A program made the position numbers and the translations under genes. The notes beneath the pieces are model-generated. The model was not told the DNA's origin. It ran no database searches and worked only from the letters and a program-made list of their open reading frames with translations. From Bacteroidales bacterium (lineage in GTDB: Bacteria > Bacteroidota > Bacteroidia > Bacteroidales > PUMT01), in the NCBI GenBank assembly GCA_007119075.1, contig SKQJ01000349.1, positions 1 to 10,245 of the forward strand: a stretch of DNA of 10,245 nt, read 5' to 3'. Shown piece by piece: positions 6,387 to 10,245 of this stretch (position 1 is its first letter; each line of letters starts with the position of its first letter).

Positions 6387-6944
6387 ATGCAGGCAAAGGG
6401 ATTCACCATCTTGATCTGGGGTTTGATGATTGGTTTTTCCCTTCCGGGGGAAACCCGCCCTGAAGAAACGGCCTTCCGCCGGAAGGCAACAGGAATTCTC
6501 ATGCCACAGGAGACGCGACCCGACGGGAAGCATTACCGTTATGCAGTCAAATTTGACGACAGGGACAACAAGATAGAAGAGATCCGGTACAACCGCGACG
6601 GCAGCATCGATGGCCGGTGGATATACAGGTACGACAGGAGGGACAACAAAACCGAAGCCATATGGTATAACAGGCGGGGGAGGATCGCGAGCCGCTGGGT
6701 CTATACCTATGATGAAAACGACAACAAGACGGAGTCCCGGTGGTATGGTTCGCGCGACAGGCCGGAGGGGCGGCGGACTTACTTCTATGACGAAAACGAC
6801 AATATGGTCGAGGTATACTGGTTCGATTCAAGGGACAGGCTGGAAAGCCGGTGGCTTTATGAGTACAGTGAAACCGGCGGACTGGTGGAAATGAGCAACT
6901 GGGATCCCAATGGCAACCTTATAAGCCGGTCGACCTACAAGTGA
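6387..6944 (+). CDS. Small exported protein of five 26-residue YD/RHS-like repeats
   Basis: The product has 185 residues from ATG 6387; the frame can be opened at TTG 6369, but the ATG directly precedes a signal-like segment (MQAKGFTILIWGLMIGFSLPGET). After a 30-residue linker, residues 54-183 consist of five head-to-tail units of exactly 26 residues, then YK and the stop. The unit pattern is YxYDxxDNKxExxWYxxxGRxxxRWx, with aromatic, Asp, Asn and Arg positions strongly kept; unit five is the most divergent (YEYSETGGLVEMSNWDPNGN). This resembles the YD repeats of RHS proteins, which form beta strands that wrap into shells or sheets, but there is no RHS core, toxin tip or enzymatic domain. The mature protein is very rich in charged and aromatic residues. 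It starts 57 bp after the response regulator; a weak element TATCTTTA at 6341-6348 could be its own promoter. Function unknown; a surface or envelope binding role is a guess. Confidence 0.83.
   Translation: MQAKGFTILIWGLMIGFSLPGETRPEETAFRRKATGILMPQETRPDGKHYRYAVKFDDRDNKIEEIRYNRDGSIDGRWIYRYDRRDNKTEAIWYNRRGRIASRWVYTYDENDNKTESRWYGSRDRPEGRRTYFYDENDNMVEVYWFDSRDRLESRWLYEYSETGGLVEMSNWDPNGNLISRSTYK
6546..6935 (+). repeat. Five tandem 78-bp coding repeats
   Basis: Within the repeat protein the units fall at 6546-6623, 6624-6701, 6702-6779, 6780-6857 and 6858-6935, each exactly 78 bp with no insertion or deletion. The DNA copies have diverged strongly although the key residues (YD, DN, WY/WF, RW) persist. 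This suggests old duplications kept by selection on the protein rather than recent slippage. Confidence 0.85.
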
Positions 6945-7032
6945 TTTTGCCCGGTTTCGATCCCCGGCCCGCCTTCTCAGCCGCCGGTCCTGCAACCAAA
7001 TCGCCTTCAAATGATCCAAAAACCCTGAAACA

Positions 7033-7764
7033 TCAGCCGGCTAAATTGATACTGGCTCCCGGTCCTGCTACAGAAACATTTTTCCCGGTCAGTGTTGCTA
7101 TCTCATTCTGAAATCTTGCGGCATCGCTGTTATCGGGCGACAGATGGGCCAGGACTATATTTCTTACCCCGGACAGGTCATTTGACTGAAGGGTTTTCTT
7201 GCAGCTCTCCAGTTCCATATGAGTCAGCAATACCCTCTTTCCCCTGGTATGGTGCACACGGCCCGACCTTATGTTTGCTTCAAGGATATCCTTTGCATAA
7301 TTGCATTCGATAATGATGTGATTTAGCCCGGGAATTACATAATCACACAAACGGGTATCGGAAATAAAAGCTATCAGGCCCGAATCGGGATGGTCGATCA
7401 GAAAACCCAGGCAGGGAACATCATGATGCAGCGTAAATGCAGATACCGTAAAGTCGCCGAGAACATATTCAGTGTCGGGTTTGATTGCTATTCCCATTTT
7501 CCCGTGCTGCCCCAGGGTGTTGGAACTGAAAACGCTCTCTGATGCAAGAATATTTATACCCGATTTTGCAAACCCGGCCATATACCTGGCATGGTCGCCA
7601 TGCCCGTGCGAAACAAGACATCCTACCACCCTTGAATGGTTAAGATCAAGTGCCCGCCTGACGCGGGAAAAACTGAACCCCGCCTCAATAATCAATGCTT
7701 CATGTTCATTTTCAAGTATATAGCAATTACCCCTGCTGTTACTTCCCAATACTTTAAGCTTCAT
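7033..7764 (-). CDS. WalJ/YycJ-like metallo-beta-lactamase-fold hydrolase
   Basis: The 243-residue product is full length for the family. It begins MKLKVLGSNSRGNCYIL, the usual opening of YycJ-type proteins (GSxSxGNxY), and carries the metal motif SHGHGDH (HxHxDH, residues 53-58), a further ligand region LHHDVP (112-117), the bridging aspartate in SDTR (D136), a conserved HMELE (182-186) and the terminal ligand histidine in LAHLSPDN (H207). All metal ligands of a binuclear site are therefore present. Residue 27 is Glu (IIEAGFS), where Asp is common. Relatives are cytoplasmic and are thought to act on nucleic acids (a 5'-exonuclease activity has been reported for WalJ-type members), but a role in wall regulation, as in Firmicutes, cannot be assumed because no WalRK genes are here. 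It converges with the repeat-protein gene and lies 63 bp downstream of the MFS gene on the same strand, so the two may be co-transcribed. Confidence 0.9.
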   Translation of the reverse strand: MKLKVLGSNSRGNCYILENEHEALIIEAGFSFSRVRRALDLNHSRVVGCLVSHGHGDHARYMAGFAKSGINILASESVFSSNTLGQHGKMGIAIKPDTEYVLGDFTVSAFTLHHDVPCLGFLIDHPDSGLIAFISDTRLCDYVIPGLNHIIIECNYAKDILEANIRSGRVHHTRGKRVLLTHMELESCKKTLQSNDLSGVRNIVLAHLSPDNSDAARFQNEIATLTGKNVSVAGPGASINLAG

Positions 7765-7827
7765 CCGTGTCCCCGCTCACATGGTTTAAATGGGGGTAAA
7801 TTTAAGCAAAAAGAGCCTGTTTTTTTT

Positions 7828-9069
7828 TCACCCTTCAGTGGAAACTGGAACTTCTTCTCCTTTTTCCGTGAAGTTGGGAGCCGGCTGCATAAAGGTCCGT
7901 ATTACATTTTTAAGTAGCGTCAGGACAACGGCAAAAAGCAGCATGAAAACCCCCGTTCCTATAAACAGTGCCCCGGTGCCAAAAAAACCCGTTAAAGGCT
8001 GTCCTGCGACCGGTGATATAAACTGGCCCATAAAAATAGCTGTGGTTAGTCCGCCAACGGCCCGGCCTCTCATGATTGCCGGTATTTCAGAAGTAAGCCA
8101 GACATTCAGATTGGGAAACATCAATCCTGTCCCAAGACCACTGACCGCCAGGCCGGTAAGCACCGAAACATAGCCAGTGCCAAAACCAATAATCATATAG
8201 CCTGCACCCATTAGTCCGAAATTTAATCCGAATATCAGCACATAGCCCATATATTTCTTTATCCGGCCATAGCCGAGTGAAGTCAGCATAGCGAACAATG
8301 TGACAACGGCGATTGCTATCCCGCTGGCAGCAGGGCCGGAGCCTGATATTTCATTAAGATAAAAAGGTATTTGCAATGGTATGAAGTAGAAGATTAGCAT
8401 TCCCAGAAAAGCAATGGCATAGATGGGAGCAAGAAGCCTGATATGGGTGTTGATATGATTTGATCTTTCACTTATATCCGGGATACTTTTTTCCCTTACC
8501 GGTTCGGTAAGGGAGCAATATGCCAGTGGCACCAGCAATATTGAAGAAAGATATATTATAAACGGCCAGCGCCACCCCATTTCAGCAAGCCCGCCGCCCG
8601 CGGTAAGGAAGACGATGCCTCCGAAATTCATAAAAGCTGCCTGCCAGCCCATAAACTGCGAACGTTCAGGCCCTTTATAATAATCCGCAATCAGGGTGGT
8701 AGCGCTTGTCATGATGCCTGCCACGGCCACTCCCAGGAGTGCGCGCCCTGCAAGGATAGTCCATATAGAGTCAAGGTAAAGACCGGAACTTCCAGCAATT
8801 GCATAAAGCAGCATTGCAGGGATCAGTAGCCGTAAACGCCCTTTTCTGTCCAGGAACCATCCTGTAAGGGGGCCTGCAAGCACTATGAATAATGCCGGAA
8901 GAGTCAATACCAGCCGGGTAAGCAGGCCGGAATATTCTATTCCGGAAAAATGCTCTCCTATAGATGGCAGGGCTGGGGCAATCACCGTTCCGGCCATCAC
9001 CGTCAGACTGCTAACCAGTAATAAAGTCGCTTTAGTGGCAAACCCGTCAATCCTCATTTCGCCCCGCAT
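7828..9069 (-). CDS. MFS transporter (12 TM), drug/metabolite efflux-like
   Basis: The product has 413 residues from ATG 9069. Alternatives are TTG 9084, which has an AAAGGA tract about 9 nt upstream, and ATG 9057; all keep the whole first helix, so the start is uncertain by a few residues. Twelve hydrophobic helices are visible in two groups of six, split by a cytoplasmic loop (about 195-210, EPVREKSIPDISERSNH). The MFS motif A is clear between helices 2 and 3 (GPLTGWFLDRKGR, about 66-78), with LAGRALLGVAVAGI in helix 4 and WQAAFMNFGGIVF in helix 5. These features are typical of the drug:H+ antiporter-1 type, which exports small molecules with proton exchange. The substrate cannot be deduced. 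The gene has its own promoter-like sequence about 75 bp upstream, and 63 bp downstream follows the metallo-hydrolase gene. After the stop codon comes a run of nine A on the coding strand, without a convincing terminator stem. Confidence 0.9.
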   Translation of the reverse strand: MRGEMRIDGFATKATLLLVSSLTVMAGTVIAPALPSIGEHFSGIEYSGLLTRLVLTLPALFIVLAGPLTGWFLDRKGRLRLLIPAMLLYAIAGSSGLYLDSIWTILAGRALLGVAVAGIMTSATTLIADYYKGPERSQFMGWQAAFMNFGGIVFLTAGGGLAEMGWRWPFIIYLSSILLVPLAYCSLTEPVREKSIPDISERSNHINTHIRLLAPIYAIAFLGMLIFYFIPLQIPFYLNEISGSGPAASGIAIAVVTLFAMLTSLGYGRIKKYMGYVLIFGLNFGLMGAGYMIIGFGTGYVSVLTGLAVSGLGTGLMFPNLNVWLTSEIPAIMRGRAVGGLTTAIFMGQFISPVAGQPLTGFFGTGALFIGTGVFMLLFAVVLTLLKNVIRTFMQPAPNFTEKGEEVPVSTEG

Positions 9070-9144
9070 TTGCTTTTTTGCCAATGGATATTTTCCTTTC
9101 AGGAATCAATTAAGCAAGTTAAACGTTCAGATAAATTTTTGGTT

Positions 9145-9152
9145 CAAAGATA
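9145..9152 (-). promoter_or_regulatory. Candidate -7 element for the MFS gene
   Basis: The minus strand reads TATCTTTG (9152 to 9145), a perfect match to the Bacteroidota -7 element TAnnTTTG. The -33 side is weak: the best is ATTG with a 23-bp spacer. Transcription would begin near 9138, about 70 nt before the ATG at 9069. Confidence 0.38.
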
Positions 9153-9301
9153 TCAGGCATAAAAATTTCTGGCTTCAATGAGACCTGCGGCCTTCTGCCA
9201 GTGGAGAATTAATGCTTCAGGCATGGCCGTTTTTAGAGGAGCCCGGATTAATCCTGGTTAAAGAGAACCGATGGATAATGAGAGCAATTTCTACAAAACC
9301 G

Positions 9302-9316
9302 TGTGAATTTTTCACA
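9302..9316. repeat. Short inverted repeat TGTGAA-TTT-TTCACA
   Basis: Two 6-bp arms match perfectly around a 3-bp centre. It resembles a dimeric regulator operator. It lies about 160 bp upstream of the dehydrogenase start and about 150 bp upstream of the MFS promoter-like element, so it could serve either gene. Chance is a real alternative for a 12-bp match in AT-rich DNA. Confidence 0.4.
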
Positions 9317-9475
9317 AACTCAGAAGATGATGAATCTCCTGCACATTACCGGTGCCCCCCGGAGTTTTGCCGGAACCGGAATTCCATCATATTGAGTTAA
9401 TTGATTCAGCAAAAAACGGAATATTTATTGTGCATTAACATGATTCAACCTTTTTATAAAACATAGAAGTAAAAT

Positions 9476-10245
9476 ATGGAAAGATTAAAGGACAAGGTAG
9501 TTATTGTAACCGGCGGGTCGCTCGGCATTGGAAAGTCTGCTTGCCAGGTGATGGCCGGGGAAGGTGCGCACGTCTGCATTACGGATATTCTGGATGATGA
9601 TGGCCGGAAATTGGCCGATGAGATCATATCTGCGGGAGACAGTGCCCGTTACTGGCACCTTGATGTCTCGGATGAAGAGCAGGTAAAAAAAGTATTTGCA
9701 GAAGTAAAGGCAGAATACGGTAAAATCGATGTTCTGGTCAGCAATGCCGGGATATCGGGTGTGAATAAACCAACTGATGAGATAAATCTGGAGGACTGGC
9801 AAAAGGTTATGGATATCAATGTGAATGGTGTTTTCCTGTGCACGAAGCATATCGTTCCCTACATGCGTGAAAACGGAGAGGGAAGCATCATTAACCTTTC
9901 ATCCATTTACGGGATCATCGGTGCCGGTGATATCCCTCCCTATCATGCCTCCAAGGGTGCGGTCAGGCTCATGACAAAAAATGATGCATTAATATTTGCA
10001 AAAGACAAGATCAGGGTTAATTCGGTACATCCCGGATTCATCTGGACCCCGCTGGTTGAAGCGATGGGCAGGGAAAGTGAGAAAGGGGTTGAAGGGTTCA
10101 GAAAAGAACTTGATTCCCTGCATCCGCTGGGGCATGTAGGAGAACCTGATGACGTTGCATGGGGTATCGTTTACCTGGCGAGTGATGAATCCAGATTTCT
10201 CACCGGCAGTGAACTGGTCATTGACGGTGGCTATACATGCAAATA
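9476..10245 (+). CDS. Short-chain dehydrogenase/reductase (classical SDR, NAD-type), stop codon cut at right edge
   Basis: From ATG 9476 the frame is open for 256 codons plus the bases TA at the window end. SDRs normally finish a few residues after the motif IDGGYT, so the next base probably completes a TAA or TAG stop and the protein is essentially whole. It has the Rossmann glycine motif TGGSLGIG (12-19), an acidic D37 at the end of the second strand that favours NAD(H) over NADP(H), the structural motif SNAG (89-92, normally NNAG), N115, and the catalytic set S143, Y156 and K160 in YHASK. VHPGFIWTPL follows as in classical SDRs. It resembles cyclopentanol or glucose dehydrogenase-like members that oxidise secondary alcohols, but the substrate is not readable. 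No SD-like sequence precedes the ATG (CATAGAAGTAAAAT). Confidence 0.92.
   Translation, partial: MERLKDKVVIVTGGSLGIGKSACQVMAGEGAHVCITDILDDDGRKLADEIISAGDSARYWHLDVSDEEQVKKVFAEVKAEYGKIDVLVSNAGISGVNKPTDEINLEDWQKVMDINVNGVFLCTKHIVPYMRENGEGSIINLSSIYGIIGAGDIPPYHASKGAVRLMTKNDALIFAKDKIRVNSVHPGFIWTPLVEAMGRESEKGVEGFRKELDSLHPLGHVGEPDDVAWGIVYLASDESRFLTGSELVIDGGYTCK

Larger units (their letters stand above)
9070..9475. other. Intergenic region between MFS and dehydrogenase genes
   Basis: This stretch of about 400 bp separates two divergent genes. A 62-codon open frame at 9212-9400 has no recognisable family, no signal peptide and no plausible ribosome binding site, and I do not call it. The region contains a promoter-like element for the MFS gene (9145-9152), a TGTGAA-TTT-TTCACA inverted repeat (9302-9316) and a nested CCGGT/ACCGG hairpin (9349-9379). 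I saw no good TAnnTTTG match in front of the dehydrogenase gene. Confidence 0.6.

Noticed and set aside
6546..6935. CRISPR or DNA-level satellite repeat
   Set aside because: The period is seen in the protein only; the DNA copies are strongly diverged, in frame, and have no spacer structure.
6387..6944. RHS toxin or contact-dependent inhibition gene
   Set aside because: The protein is only 185 residues with no RHS core motif, toxin tip or adjacent immunity gene or VgrG.
7804..7829. Intrinsic terminator near the T-run after the MFS gene
   Set aside because: The only pairing is an A/T stem around GAGCCTG, and on the MFS coding strand the run is A, not T, so it does not fit a terminator for that gene.
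9302..9316. CRP-type site (TGTGA-N6-TCACA)
   Set aside because: The spacer is 5 bp rather than 6, and no CRP gene or known CRP target is seen, so only an inverted repeat is reported.
9212..9400. Short open frame of 62 codons
   Set aside because: No homologous pattern, signal peptide or ribosome binding site is visible, and it overlaps the inverted repeat and hairpin.

Overview
The window looks like a chromosomal segment from a member of the Bacteroidota. The evidence is a TonB-dependent receptor with an N-terminal carboxypeptidase-regulatory-like domain, a LytS-type histidine kinase paired with a LytTR regulator, genes without convincing Shine-Dalgarno sequences, and several matches to the Bacteroidota promoter element TAnnTTTG. 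I see no rRNA, tRNA, CRISPR array, transposase, integrase or phage gene. The species cannot be named from the sequence alone.

Layout. On the minus strand at the left edge are a family 2 glycosyltransferase (cut by the window edge) and a small DUF421/YetF-type membrane protein, 56 bp apart. A divergent intergenic region of about 370 bp follows. It holds one promoter-like sequence for each direction, a perfect tandem 10-bp repeat and short hairpins. The plus strand then carries a compact run: a TonB-dependent outer-membrane receptor, a secreted TPR-like protein 48 bp later, a 4-TM LytS-type sensor kinase after a structured 128-bp gap, its LytTR response regulator 28 bp later, and after 57 bp a small exported protein made almost entirely of five 26-residue YD/RHS-like repeats. 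Converging from the right on the minus strand are a WalJ/YycJ-like metallo-beta-lactamase-fold hydrolase and a 12-TM MFS transporter. After about 400 bp of non-coding DNA, a plus-strand NAD-type short-chain dehydrogenase runs to the right edge, with its stop codon probably completed by the next base.

How the genes may work together. The most coherent unit is 1530-6944: receptor, periplasmic TPR protein, kinase, regulator and repeat protein. It could link an outer-membrane uptake or surface-sensing event to transcription through the LytTR regulator. That connection is inferred from gene order only. No SusD-like lipoprotein, anti-sigma factor or ECF sigma factor is present, so it is not a standard polysaccharide utilisation locus or FecIR-type system. 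The remaining genes look like ordinary housekeeping or accessory functions. I found no clear new defence or mobile system. The repeat protein and its placement next to the two-component pair are the least explained part.
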